A stretch of 64,000 nt of DNA from positions 23,211,728-23,275,727 of the forward strand of contig NC_072459.1 in assembly GCF_027596085.1 (NCBI RefSeq), written 5' to 3'. Positions 1-15,476 of this stretch are shown piece by piece. Both the position numbers and the translations under genes were made by a program. Under the pieces are notes generated by a model, which made no database searches, was not told where the DNA came from, and saw only the letters and a program-made list of their open reading frames with translations. Each line of letters starts with the position of its first letter. The stretch's first letter is position 1. The DNA is from Anoplopoma fimbria (taxonomy: Eukaryota > Chordata > Actinopteri > Perciformes > Anoplopomatidae).

Positions 1-453
1 CAGGAATTTCAACACATGCCCCAGCAGACCACAATTGACAAAGCTCAGTCAGTCTTATGAAATGCCTGCAGGGTATAGGTGAAGTCTATGGACACACAGC
101 AGCCAGTGGTTATGACATAGAGAGTATATACACTGCAGATACACTGCAGATTAAGGTGCCAAGGACATAAAATCTTTACAGTTATAGACAGGATCTGAGT
201 GAACACTGGACAAGCTGCCAGCATGTCTAGTAAATATGTAACAAAGAGATAACACATATTGAAACATGACAGAAGGCCAATACATTTGCATTGAACCACG
301 TATGCAACAGGTTTATTCTGTTCATTACAAATATTAGTGACAGGAAAATGAACTGTAACTTCAGCCTACGGCACAGTGGGAGAGAGTCTGTTTCCACATA
401 CACACAGAAGGAGCACAAATATTTACTGTAAACACACCGGCCGTATCACATAC

Positions 454-3400
454 CTGCATTTGTTCGGATCTGTGGTGGTTACCTTTCCAAGGACTGCCCT
501 CATCTGCTGTGGGACTGCCAGACCTCTGGGGAGGAACAGCTTGTAGTTATGAAGATAATCAATGTCCGACTGAACAAACATAGGAGCCTCTGGAGTTTCA
601 CATCCACAGATGTGGTGTATGGTATGGTATGTGGAAGATGTGGTTAAGCATTAACATATTATGAAGGTGAATACCGCAGGGCTGCAATTCCACTGCAACG
701 GATTATAATGTGCAGGGTTTTGTGCACTGTGGGGCTGTAAAGCTCAACACTCTATACTGTTGCAACTCTCTCTCTGCTTATGACATTTTAAGGAACCCAA
801 TAAGACTCAAAGTTAGTGTGTTGCCAGTTTTGCTAAATGTACTATTCCCCCAGTAATGTGTGGTTTGATCAAGAGGTTACTCTTATAGAACATGGTTTAA
901 GACAGCTAAATCAAACAGATACAAACTCAGCTTTTTTCATCCTTTAATAAAACTCCCCTTTGCCCCAACCAGCCTACCTGCAATGAGGTGGTGGAGTGAG
1001 CTCGAGATAGATACCCACTGCCACCGTAGTGCCAGTCCCTCTCAGTGTCCCCCGTATCCTCCCACTCTCTGGAGGGATGCTTGCTCAGGGAGTGGCTGAA
1101 ACATAACAAACAAACCAGTGTGTCTGATTTGGTCAAATGTTTCAATCTGATGGAGTCATCTAGGTTAACATCACAGGAGATTGTGATCTGCACCATTAAA
1201 TTCCACAAAAATACATGTAACACAATGGGCCTCATGCAGGAAGCGACATAAAAACATATCTTCGTCAAATTTTCTGTTCCTTGTATTTTTCTTCTTCTTA
1301 CAGCCATTTTTGGTGGCATTTTTTCTAATACTTGGGCATGTGCCAGAGTATTTGCACAACATCTGCCCTTTTATAGTGTTCACTGGGAGTTACCTATGCT
1401 GATAATGAAAAATCGACCACGTGCCTCCGATTTATGATCTAGTGGGATTTCTCCTTCAGCACACATGGTAAGAGCACATTTGGATGGTTATCTTCTCTTA
1501 TTTTTTCTCCTAACAAGAAACTAAGATAAATTTAAGAGTTGTTGAAATGTTGCTGCATTAGGCCCAATGTAATGTTAACTAACATGCATATGGTTTAAAT
1601 ATGTTGCCAAGGCCACTCCTACGTTCTCTGTGGTGAAATGTGAGTCTGACCTGGCGGGTTTAAAGAGCTCCTGTCTCCGAGAAGGCTGCTGGTTCTGAGG
1701 CGGCACCGTGTGGCTCGGCCCTTCTCTCTGATGGATCATTTTGACCTTCGGCACGTCGGCCAACATGGCATACTCCTCCCTGTCCCGTCCTGTGGACCCC
1801 ACCGACAGTTGACCGGACTCCGAGGACTCCATGGAGCTCTGGGAGGAGGTGTGCTTCCTCAGTTGAATCTGAGGTGAAGGAGAAGGGCTCCGTGTGCGGT
1901 GGGAGGGCCTCTTTTCGTGAGGGTAGGGGCATCGATCTCCATGACTGTGTCTACCGACCCCAGACCTGATGCTGCCGGGGCTCCTGGGTGTTTCATTATG
2001 GGAGGGGCAACGATCCACATGGCCGTGTCTACCGGCCCCAGACATGGCCGTGTCTTAGGGGAGGGGCACCGACTGCCCCAGACCTGATGCTGCCGGGGCT
2101 CCTGGGTGTTTCATTAGGGGAGGGGCAACGATCCACATGGCCGTGTCTACCGGCCCCAGATCTGATGCTGCCGGGGCTCCTGGGTGTTTCATTAGGGGAG
2201 GGGCAACGATCCACATGACCGTGTCTACCAGCCCCAGACCTGATGCTGCCGGGACTTCTGGGTGTTTCCAAGGTGACAAAGGCCGTTCTCCTGCCATTCG
2301 TGGTCTGTCTGGAGGGTGAAGCAGCACGAGATAACGAGGAGCTGCGGAGGGAGTGGGTCGACTCCCGCCAGGAGCGCGGTGAGCGATTGGAGTCAGATTT
2401 TGAGTCATGGTAAGTGGTTTTTTTCTGACAGGATTGGCCAGATTCTCCGTAAGTGGCCTGTCTGAGGATTGAGTAGCCTGGCAGGTCACTGTTACCTTTT
2501 TTAGCAGGAGAGGAATTGTGGCTGTTGTGATTCTTGCTGTTAAGGGAGGAGCTAGTTTCTGCTTTCCTCAGTGCACGCTGGTCAGGAGCATCATAGCTTT
2601 TCTTTGAGGGCATCAGACTTTGGCTTTCACGACTTCTGACAGAACTGTTTGCATCAGACTTGCGCAACAGGGACTGAGAAGGAGCTTCATAGCTTCTCTT
2701 CGAAGGGGAGGAGGTGCGACTCTCACGACCACGGCTGAGTGAAGAACCTCTGGTGTCTGTTTTCCTAAGCTGACTCTGAGTAGGAGTTTCGTAGCCTCTC
2801 CTTCCAGGAGAGGAACAACGGCTGTCACGACCTCTACTGCCAACGACAGCGCTTGATTCGGTCTTGCGGAGCACAGATGGACTTGTCTCATAGCCTCGTC
2901 GGGATGCAGTCACGGTAGCGCTTTCATGTTCTTGGTCATTCAGTCCATTCTTAGCTGTTGGGTAACGTAGCAGAGCCTGGCTTTCGATATCATAGCCTTC
3001 TCTTATGGGGGAGCCACAGCGTCCGTAGTGACTACGTCCGCCAAGAGACGGAATTGATTCAGATTTAGGGGGGGACTGGCTAAAAGAGCTGTAACTTCTC
3101 CTTGGTGGTGAGTATCTGTGACTGTCACGCGTACTGTCAGAAGTTCTCATGGAAGGAGACGGAGTACGAGTGTCGCTCCGACGTCCATGTGATGAACTGC
3201 TGGTGTTTTCAGTTTTGCGGAGAGACATTTGGCCTGAAGGGTTGTAGTCCCTCCTTGAGGGTGACAAGCTTGTGCTCTCACAACCTCGACCACTCAAAGA
3301 CCCACTTACCTCAGTTCTCCTCAAGGCACTTCTAAAATCAGAAACCGTGGCGGTCTGGGATTTGACCGAGCCAGCAAATGATTTAAAGTTTCTTGGAAGA

Positions 3401-6395
3401 GTTCCTGACTCAACACGTCGCCCCTGTGTGCCTTGCAAGGAGTTCCTGGATGCTGGCTCTGTCCCTTGAGACAACCCTCCACCATCGAAGTTACGCCTGC
3501 TAAGGGAAGCGGTGGACTCACTGCGTCTGAACGGTAAGTTTCCACGTGAGGGAGAAGAGGAACGAGATGGCAGAGCTGAGCCTTGCCTTGAGGACTCAAA
3601 GCGTCCTGACTGATGGTAGCTAGAGACGTTAGACGAAGGGTTTCCTCGACCATATGAATTGCTGAGACCTTTTCGCCCTGTTGAGCCCAGCGACTCTGCT
3701 ATCTTAAAAGGAGTAGGACTCGGAGAGCGGGGGCCGACCTGTGCCTCAACCTCAACGGCAATTTCATAGGGGTCAGGAGGCGGGATTTCTGAAGAGAAGT
3801 CATCATTTAGATCATCCGCCGTTTGCCTTTCAGAGGCCACGCCAAGATTAGGGTTTCTGAAGGGGATGGTGTCTTTGGGCTCTATACCTCTGCTGCTGAA
3901 GATAGGATGTCCTCTCTCAAAATGGCGGTAAGGAGCAGGTGGGCCGTTGTCACGGAGTGAGCCGACACCCGCTGCCCTCCCCAAGGAAAAGTACCCGCTT
4001 TCACGCTTTTGTCGGTCTTCTTTCAACCCTGCAAGAAAAGAGAAGTTGCACAGTGTGACAGAAATAGAACGAAGGAGGGGTAAGAGAAATAAGAGATCAT
4101 CAAAGATCAACCACTGAGCTACTACCAGAGGTTTCCTGACACAAACTGAGTGATATTGTATTTCTGATAATTGCTCTGGGACACCTCAGCTGGTGACATC
4201 AAACAGTATTGCCAAGTAAAGAACACCTTTGGCTGTAACAGGATATGGATTGGTCAAGTGCTGTAAGTCATAGGTTTACTAAAGGCTCGGTCTGCTGGTG
4301 CACAGAACTTAGAACTACATGTGTTTAAATAAGAGGTCAGGTTGTACATTTCTCCTTACAATGCTACTACTATGTCATGTATGTACCTTTTCCAAATCTA
4401 TCCAATGTATCCCATCAGCCAAGGAATCAATGAAGCAGTTGACAAACGTCACAACATACCAGGTCAGCTTTCACGTACCTGATTGACCCCTGACATTGTC
4501 TCTGCTCCGAGCCTCGTCCATCCAGTCCCGAGGGCCGGGCCGATGGGGTGGAGGGTCGAGCCGGGTCATGGCGAGCTTGGTCGAACGCCGACGGATCGGC
4601 AGGTACTCGTCCTCCGCACTGACGGAGCCGCTGAACTCTTGGTAGTCACTGTGGTCACGACAGCTAGGTGGCAGAGGAGATGGGAGAAGGATGACGAGAG
4701 TAGAGGTGGAAAGATGAGAGGTTGAGAGGAGGGGGGAAAAGTACGAGGCAAAATAAGGAAGAGAGAGAACAATTCAATCAGTATGACATGAATTTCATAG
4801 ATTGCATCACGCAACATGAATGTTTAAGGGCAGAAAACATGGAACATTATACATTAAAGTCTATAGTCTTGCCTTCTAGCTCTCCTAAATGACCTTTTAT
4901 CACTGTCCTACCTGTCGGTGCTGTCGTCGTCGTCTCCGTCACAGATATAAAGCTCACAGTCGGGGCTCAGGATGCAGAAAGAGCTCTCCCCATAACCCAG
5001 ACGGCCTCCGTTGACATCACAGTAACTGCTAACCACCGACAGACCGTCAGAGTCCTCCTGATAGGATGACAATGTAGGACAAGGGCCAATCACAAGGCCT
5101 CAGCAAACTCCATCTCTCTTTGAGTGACGGAGGAAGAGGCAATGATGTCGCTCTCCTGGATCTGTCTGTCCGGCTCCATCTCCTTGAGTAGAGGGTTAGC
5201 TGAACAGTGTCGGTCCCCTCTGTCCTCTCTGACACACACTCACATGTTCAGTCTGCTGTTCGATTAGGGTTACACCTCTGTAACTCGACCTGGCTCGTGG
5301 CTTTCCTCATTAATACTTCATGGCTTTTTTTCTTGCCATAAAGCCCCTAAGACTTAAAATGTCTTAAAAAGGATCTAAAACTGTGACTTCACTGTCTGTA
5401 AATGTCAAAAACTGGCATCCATCCCTTCAAACCTCCAGGATACTACATGTGGGCTGTTACATTGGAGCTAAACTGGTACAACTCATAATCCACTGTTTGC
5501 TCAAATACATTACTGTAAGCAGATAACAGCGGTTGTGACATGGGAGCAGGATAAACTGAAAAAAGTAGATTTGTCATGTTTTTTTTTAATGCTGTGCAGA
5601 AACTTGCCCTTCTTTCTCTGTCTAATATTACACGTGATTCCCAAGAAGGCAGTAAGTGATCCAGCTTCGTTAATTTATAATAGGAGCCACTGCTTCCACC
5701 CTGCTCCTCGTCAGTGTCTCTTATTCTCTGCTCTCTGAACTTTTCTTGATCTTTACTCAAAAACAACATGATCTCATGAACTGTGTTTATATGTGGTCCG
5801 TGTTAAAATAGAAGGCACTTGATTTCTCTACAAACCCAAAGAATTACTGTTGTTTAACAGATATTTCTAAATGATATCATGAAACTTTGTGCATTATTTC
5901 TGATCTGCAAGACGGTTATATCTGAGTGAAGCCATACAATAGTACTTTATTCTTTCTCCTTGACTTACCATACAATGTCTTGCTACTTCACTTGTGACTT
6001 CTAATGCTATCACCTTTCTTCAGGTCCAGCTAATCCCATCACTCAGCACATATTCTACTCCTGTTCCCACCTTTACCCCTGTTACCTCGTTCATATCCCT
6101 CCCTCTTCCTCTCCGGCCCTCTCTTCTCTCTTACCTTGCTGCTGGTGTCTCTTTCCTCTGCCTGCGATGGGATTGGTGTTAACAGCACTCCTTTGCCTGA
6201 TCCGATCCCAATAATTACCCCAGTTTTAACCCCGATTCCAGTCTCTGCTGTGGATTTCTGCTTAGGCACTGTCTCTGCACTCTCCCCCGTGCCGGAGTGC
6301 AGGTGCTTCTGGCGCAGGCAGTCGTGGCAGCGGGAGGGGTCGAAGATGTTGGGCTGGAACTTGGGGCAGATGGGCTCATCGCCGGAGAGGGGCAT
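454..6395 (-). CDS. triobp: TRIO and F-actin binding protein (TRIOBP), 5' part of long repeat isoform; continues past left edge
   Basis: Actin-bundling protein family (TRIOBP/Tara, related to MPRIP). Coding exons read: 6395-6135, 5057-4912, 4663-4479, 4028-1651, 1095-978, 525-454. Start ATG at 6395 (ACCATGC context) gives a short N-terminal module, PKFQPNIFDPSRCHDCL, resembling the CxxC segment that opens TRIOBP long forms and MPRIP. Exon 4 holds RESGYFSL (MPRIP has VESGYFSL) and a Ser/Arg-rich array of about 33-residue units built on SPxxRxYExPxQxxLRKT, then a 26-residue minisatellite. Near its end REEYAMLADV parallels human TRIOBP REEYTVLADL. The NOL12-TRIOBP order and orientation match human. 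All exon phases fit except exon 4, which is one nucleotide too long because of a 40-bp odd repeat unit at 2041-2080. The PH domain and coiled coils expected at the C-terminus must lie beyond position 1. TRIOBP rather than MPRIP rests on the ADL-type motif, the repeats and synteny. Confidence 0.85.
1905..2272 (-). repeat. 78-bp coding minisatellite in triobp exon 4
   Basis: Near-identical 78-bp units at 1963-2040, 2081-2158 and 2159-2236, with partial units at about 1905-1962 and 2237-2272. Each unit encodes 26 residues around the core ETPRSPGSIRSGAGRHGHVD. A chimeric 40-bp unit at 2041-2080 breaks the phase. In the frame coming from upstream, translation runs into a stop codon at about 2029-2031. 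Confidence 0.95.
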
Positions 6396-7087
6396 GGTGA
6401 GTCCGGAGGGGGAACCTGCCCAATCATCGCATCCCTTGGAGAAAACTTGGGAAACAACAGCAAAGGGGTCAAGGAGCAATATCATAATGATATAAAACAA
6501 ATAGTAGCAACTATGAGTATAAATTAAAGACTTCTGTGGTGACTTAACCATTAGAAATGTGTTGCACCTATTACATCACTTTAAAAAGTATAGCAGTGTG
6601 ATGTGCTGATGCAATAAGAAATAAAATATAAAAAATCTATATTTTCTGAGCAACCTTTACAAAAACAGTGTGACATGAAATAACAAGGGGAAAAAAGACT
6701 ATTACAGTTTTGTGAATAAAACCTGTATGCTGTTGAGCCTGGCTGTTACATTACAGAGTTGTGTGTAAACACAGAGCAGCAGCTGTGAGTGAATACTAAA
6801 GAGGATCTTTTACTTCATGGTTCATGTCATATCTAAAGCAGAAGTGTTTCGGTTGGTCATGACTAATCACACTAGAGACAGTGAAACACAACCCAACCAG
6901 ACACTGTCAGAGCTCCCTACAGAGAAGCATTACTACCAACCACTAGGCACATGCACTGTAATCTACCTTCATTACCAGGCAGCACAGCCTCCATACAAAT
7001 AAATTGAATTGACCAATTAAGACAGTATAAAGTAGGACAATGAAATAAGTAACTTCTTATTTAAATATTAGAATTGATGAGCATTAC

Positions 7088-7340
7088 CTGAAATGAGAGG
7101 CCACTGTCAGCTCCACTTTGAGTATGACATTAGGAGTCCAAGGATAATCTGCCCATCAGACCCCCATCAGGCACATGCCTCCTCTTCCCCCATGCTCTCC
7201 ATCCGCCCGAGCTGACAAACCCTCAAATCCATCCGATTGGCTACTCTGACAATGAGTGAAACTGAAGCAACCGTGACGGCCATGGTGGTTCTCAGTTAAC
7301 GCAGCGGAGACCCTGAAGCACACGCTGACCTGGAGCCAAC
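7088..7340 (-). other. candidate non-coding first exon and promoter area of triobp
   Basis: A good splice donor (TTTCAG then GTAATGC) lies at 7087/7088. The coding-start exon has its own acceptor (CTCCAAG) just above 6434, so a separate 5' UTR exon is needed and this is the nearest donor. The right limit is a guess. Confidence 0.35.
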
Positions 7341-7344
7341 ATGG

Positions 7345-7784
7345 AGCCAGTGGCCTGCCGGTCCCTCTATGGAGCAGTTGTATTAAATATCATGGGCTTT
7401 AGAAAGCGAAATGAAACGCTCATGCTGGTGACAGCTGGCACACACTGGCTCGGGTTAACGTAAATAAATAAACACTGGTGAGGTGTAGGTTTAACATACG
7501 TTCAAACCACTGGCTGTGTGGTGTAAGGTTCTCGAATAAGGAGTACGCTGTAATAGACAGTGGCTGGTTCTCCTTTAGATCTCTCTCACTCACACTCACA
7601 CATACACACAAAGGTGATACTGAGCTGTGAGGAAACACAGAGCGAAGGGTTGATTTCCTGATGTTCTAGAGAGGATGTTGACTACAGCGTCAGCTTTCCT
7701 ATTAAACAATAGCATGAAAAAAAATTCCACACGGAGCACACAGACAGCTTTTCAGACAAGGTCACTTCTTAGCAAGTATGATCG
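7345..7784. other. intergenic gap between triobp 5' end and nol12 3' end
   Basis: No reading frame, hairpin or repeat that I can support. The gap is short and separates two same-strand genes. Confidence 0.4.
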
Positions 7785-8081
7785 TTTATTTAATGAAAAT
7801 GTAGGTAAATACAGTTCAGTTTGTATACGATAAAGAAATAAACACTACAAAAACAGTTTGAGCACAAGTTTTCAAGAGGCAGGTACACTGGAAATATTGA
7901 GAGCAGTCATTTAAGTCGGTCCAACACGGTGCAGACAGAGCGTCCACATCAGCTTGTGTTCATTTTTACACTCTTCTAAGCATATACAGGTCCAGCTCAA
8001 ACACAGGAGCGTAAATACTCCAATCTGTTGGCATGTGGCGTTCTGTTTCACAGTTCCATTAGATTTTCCCCACACAGTCTT
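7785..8081 (-). other. nol12 3' UTR with AATAAA signal
   Basis: Follows the nol12 stop codon. The minus strand carries AATAAA at 7790-7785, which gives a 3' UTR of about 300 nt. Confidence 0.6.
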
Positions 8082-10077
8082 TCACACCCGATGATGCACC
8101 TTTTTCCCCGTCTGTCGACGTCTCTGCCACTTGGTGGTCCTCCCGGCTCTACTTTTACCCTCTGAGACGCTCTTAGTCTTGTCTGTCTGACGGCCTCGTC
8201 CACCTTTGCCTTCCTGCTTGCCTTTCCTCTTCTTGCAGGTGACAGTGCTGAGCGACTTGTTTAGGGAGCGGATCCTGTAGCAGCGGGGGAGAGACAAAAA
8301 GAAATGCAGCTGGAGTGAGGGTGGCTGCAGGAAGACAGGCAGACAAATTGAAGAAACATCTGAAGACCGCTCATATGTCACCACTGTATTCTTGGGGTGT
8401 ATAGCACATTTAGCAACAATCAGATGATGATGATTGATCAACCATTTAACCTGTTAATGACGTCAGAAACCAAGGTGATGTCTGACCAAAAGCCAAAATA
8501 TCTTTAGTATTCAAGTTGTCACAGAAAAAACTTGCAACACCTATTGATTCTCGTAAGAAGAGACCTGCATGATGAACAGCTTACTTTTTGTTCATGATTG
8601 GATTCCCAGCTTTTCTAGGCATCGTTTTTGTTTCCACCACCTCTTCTTCTTCTTTCCCCTTTTCTTCATCCTTGCACTCCCCATCAACCTTGAAAGAAAA
8701 GACCGTCTTTGTTAATGAAGTTTTATTGACATCAGTATCCTTCTTCCTCAATAATTGAAGTATCAGTTACTTTCAGAGCCACCTTAGAGAGGTATAAGCA
8801 GTAAAACCGGCAAAAGTTAGCCTGATGGCTCTTAAGCTGAATCGAGGATTTACCGTTGGATTTGCTACGGGTCCAAGCAGGTGAGCCCCTGTAAGATCAA
8901 GTTCACTAATGGTTGTCACGGTGACGGTGTGGTTGGGGTGATCATACTGCACAGACTCCGTTGTACCGGTTATCACATCTTCCAGATCATCTTCAGCCTC
9001 CTCTGAGAGATGGTATCAAGTGAAGAAAGAACTACAACAATCAGCACAGATTCTCAAGTGTAACTAATCAGTTACAACGATCAGTGATAGACTTTTGATT
9101 TAACTCACCAAGAGCATCTGTCCTCTCCTTCAGCAACCTCACGTATTCCTTATGCCTCTGAAAGCAGATGGCCAGACATTTCATCAGTGCATTCTTTCCT
9201 TACAGGCTCACACCAAAACAGATGTAAAGTCTGCGCTCTTTTACTTTCCACTTACTTCTTCTCGGACTCTAATCTGCTCTTCCTTGATTTTCTTTCGAAT
9301 TTCTGCCACTGCTACTTTCCTCCTTTCCACCTTTCGTTTATGGAAACCCGTTAAATAGTCCCTGCCAGGCAGAAGAGGGAAAAGCTTTAGATACCAAGCA
9401 CCATCTAATTCTCTTCCGGCATGTATTTGTGTAGCATGAAGGATACATAAAACAGCTATTTTAATAGAATCAAACGTGGCTTGGTGCATTTTCTTATGAT
9501 GAAAACGTATTTACAATTCATATTAACATCTTAGTCTGTGGGGGTTTTGAAATGTATTCTACTGTAACTAAATAAACTCATAAGGAAAATAATGTGAATG
9601 CTTAGAACACCATAATACTTCAATAGTGAATATTTCTGTTTAACTGTTTAGGCTTGTCGAATAATGTTACTAACCACATTACTGAGCTTCCTTTCACCTA
9701 GAATTATTGTTAAGTTTTGGAAAAGCTATAATGTACAGACACTTAAACCTGGTGATAATTTAAAATAAACGCACTTGCTTGGTTTTATTTTGTCATTAAA
9801 ATGTTACACATCAAAATCATGGATAGAGTTGCAATGCTTTTCAAAGTAATACAAATACTTGGGAGAAAGCTAATGCCAACCTGGAGTGCTAACCTCAGTA
9901 GCGGCTAATGCTAAGATGCTAGCTAACATATGCAACTTAAACCACTGTTATCAGTAGAAACACTTACTGTCTGTCTTTGTCGTCAAACGTCACAATGCAT
10001 TTGTTTTCTCTTTTCTTGGACCCGGGCTTAAATTTACCCTTTTTGGCCACATTGTTGTGCTTTTTGTTATTTTTCAT
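8082..10077 (-). CDS. nol12: Nucleolar protein 12 (NOL12 / Nop25 family, yeast Rrp17 homologue)
   Basis: Six coding exons: 10077-9968, 9361-9256, 9157-9109, 9002-8854, 8688-8585, 8274-8082. All phases agree and total 236 codons plus stop (human NOL12 is 213 residues). The protein opens with a Lys-rich leader, then [20 protein letters not shown] and the long basic helix [20 protein letters not shown], the signature of this family. An acidic middle follows and a Lys/Arg-rich tail ([16 protein letters not shown]), typical of nucleolar localisation. Family role: RNA binding and exonuclease-linked pre-rRNA processing that separates large and small subunit precursors. Start chosen as the first ATG in a short 5' leader; the next ATG is far downstream. 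It lies directly upstream of triobp in the same orientation, as in human. Confidence 0.94.
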
Positions 10078-10079
10078 GT

Positions 10080-10140
10080 CGTACACGTGAGTTTACCGTA
10101 CACTACTTCCGTCTTCTGATATCGAGGCGCACGTCACTGA
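10080..10140 (-). promoter_or_regulatory. candidate nol12 promoter with ETS and CRE-like motifs
   Basis: Just upstream of the nol12 ATG the minus strand has CGGAAGT (10111-10105, ETS core) and a TGACGT half-CRE (about 10137-10132). Both are common in TATA-less promoters of ribosome-biogenesis genes. This is motif evidence only. Confidence 0.4.
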
Positions 10141-10824
10141 ACTATGTCCGACTAGAAACACGTGGATAAAAGCCTGACCGGTTCCGCATGCCACAAACAT
10201 ACAGGACACAATAATGATTTTGTTGGTTTAGACGGTACAATAGTTGTAATCGAATATATTTAATAAAATGAATACCATTGTTTACAGGGGTGCTATTGTT
10301 GCTGCTTTTTAAACTGCATATTCTGTTCATAGAATAATGTATTTGATGTCAGGTCACCTTATCTTATAGAGACGTGAATGAAAATGAATAGAAAGCAACT
10401 TCAAATTAGGTAACACGGTCTGTAATTGTGTTAATCATGATTTGATGACGTCCATGCATTTGCTATTTTCTAATTAGGTACTTGTCCACTGTCCTGTCTC
10501 ATCTGACAGCTACCAGTGGCAGGGACTTGTTATGTATCCAGGAATGCCACCACTGTGGAGTGTTTCATTTACACCGAGGTGTCCAGTGCTGATCACACAA
10601 AGAGAGCGTGTGAAAGAAGACACTTAGAAACTTCACAGAGCCATCGTTATCAGAAATACACTGGCATTAACACAAAGTCAACACCCATGTTTAGATGAAA
10701 CATGCTCTCTCATTTCTTCTGTTTCACTGTTTGCATTTGTGCTTCCCATCTTACACATCCAAGTCCAGCCTGGTACTTTTAACACTGAAAGATCACATAC
10801 ACACCAAACACTGTCATGTGTTGT
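10141..10824. other. intergenic stretch between nol12 promoter and srebf2 3' UTR
   Basis: AT-rich with only short frames. No repeat, RNA gene or conserved coding pattern seen. Confidence 0.4.
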
Positions 10825-12995
<2,171 letters not shown>

Positions 12996-15378
12996 TCAGG
13001 AGGCAGCGATGGTCGTTCCCCCGCTGAGGCGCAGCAGGATCTGCTGACAGTCCTGCAGGGACCGACGGTCTCCCACCCGCTCCAGGGTGCGCTTGGCCTC
13101 GGCCAGCAGGCGGGCGCGGTGCCCTGGCGGGGTTAGCAGGGGCATGGGCAGGTGGCGGCAGGCCAGCAGGATGGCATGAGCCCTCTCCCTCTCACCCAGG
13201 ACGCCGCACTCACCTTCTGACGGCAGCAGGGGGGAGGAAGAGAAGAAGAAAAGAGCAGGTTAGGATCCATTGCCTTCTGGCGTGAATGTGTGTGTATACA
13301 TGTGTGTGTATACATGTGTGTGTATACATGTGTGTGAAAACGTGTGTGAATACAGGGTCGTGTTGCCCTCTGGGACTGGTTTAGAGTAATTTCACCATTA
13401 ATAGTTAAGATTAAGAATGGCCACTGATCCTGCTCCGGCGGTCAAGGTGAACTTCCACTCTGAGTTTGAATACAATTCTGTAACCATGACGATGATGTCC
13501 GTACTTAAACCAATGAGTCAGAAAGACTTTGAGTCTCCCTTACCGGTTGTGTAGGAGTTGTGTGTCCTACGTCGGAGGTTGTGCTCCAGCAGCTGGTGTG
13601 TCCTTGTTGGACTGGCTCCAGCCATCAGCCTCACTGTGGTCTCATGGAGAAACACCTGCAGAATACAAAAAAACAAACACACACATCAGAGCTGCCATGA
13701 TTGTCATCTTCAAGTATTTACAGGTGTTTGAGTGATTTTGGAGAAGGACCACATGGGTTCACCCCACATAGAGCCGACTACCAGGGGTATCTACAACAAA
13801 CCTTTTGTCTTTTTTGTAAAGCGCCTCACAGCTCCGTGAGTCAGCGCATATGTCTCAGTGAGCGGTCTCACAACAGAAATTCACGAAATGATGCAGTTCA
13901 TGTGATTCTTAGAGTCTCGCACAAGTCAAGACAGAACAAATGATCACCAAACACTGTGAGAGCAGTAGTTGTTAAACACCCGCCGGCTACAGTAATGACT
14001 TCTCCGGTAAATCTTACAAGTATGATTGATGATATATTAAACCGCTGTGAGATTTCTGCAGCTGGCAGATATGCGGAGAGAACTTGATTTCTAACACTGA
14101 TACAGTAAATGAAATATTATCCCTAACAAGATTAGCAGGTCCCAGCTGATTTCTGGGCTTACTATCAGTACGGCGCAGAGTTTTTGTTAACTTGACATGC
14201 CAACAACACATTGTGGGTTTTATTACTTTGGAGAGATGCCTGCTTGTTAATGTTATATCATTATATATTAGTTCATTTGTTTCTCTGGCTGAAAGCCATG
14301 TAGTGAAAGCTAATTTAATTACTGATGTAATATCTTGGTTTTGGCATTTGTCCACATTTTCCAGATTTAAAGAGCTACATGAGCAATAAATTAATCAAAT
14401 ACATTAATCTACTCGTTAATCTTGCCAAATTTCTGCAGGAAATGGAGTTTGTTCAAGGTCAGAAGAATTCCCCGACTCTTGTTGTGTTGTCAGTTTGTAA
14501 GAACTCAGGCTTCAGTGTTGTTTCTCTACTCATCCTGCACTTGATTCTTGCAGATTACGACACCATATATGATATATAAAATATAATGGACACAGTTCTA
14601 AACTCTGCAGACAGTAATCTCTTGCCGATTCCTGAACATATCTGACTTGATCTATCCAGGGATGTACCTTGTGTTGCGCCTGTCTGTAGCACTGTGTGAG
14701 CTTTCTGAGCGCGCTCAGGTCCCTCTGGAAACCAGCCAACTGGGATCCAGGGGCCGGGCCAGGTTCTCCATTACTGCTGCCTCCCCGCTGCCACAAACTG
14801 GTCCTCAAGGTCAGCAAAAGGTCACAGATCAGGAGCTCAACCCCCTTGGAAGCGAAGGAAGAAAAAGGTCAAAGTGCTGCTTGGTTCATCTACATTACAT
14901 GCATGACTTAAATAGAAACAGTGATTATATAAAGTGATTTATAGATTATAGATTAAATATTTGCGATTTATTGTTTATGGTTGACTCATGCTTTTAAGGG
15001 ATGCATTTCAGTTGTGATGAAAACACCGCATAACAACCACAACCCACCACCGTCAAACAACCGCCATCATCACCGGTTCTTCTCACCCCAACAGGCATGC
15101 TTGAAATGAAAAGGTAACAACGTGATGCTCTCTGCTGCCTAATGTGAAGCGGTGGGGTGTGTGGCGGGTGCGTGCAGATTGGGGAGGCCTCTGTACTGCA
15201 CTGCAGGCACATTGCACTCGGCTTCAAGGATCATGCAATGCAACTACAATGCACCACAGCCACCTCCTGCCACCCGCACTGCCCCACACACTCACACACC
15301 GCCCCACGTCAGCCTGTCCCCAACCGAGCATGCAGTGTGTGTGTTTGCATCAGCGTTAGACAGGTTTTTGGTGTCCAT

Positions 15379-15476
<98 letters not shown>

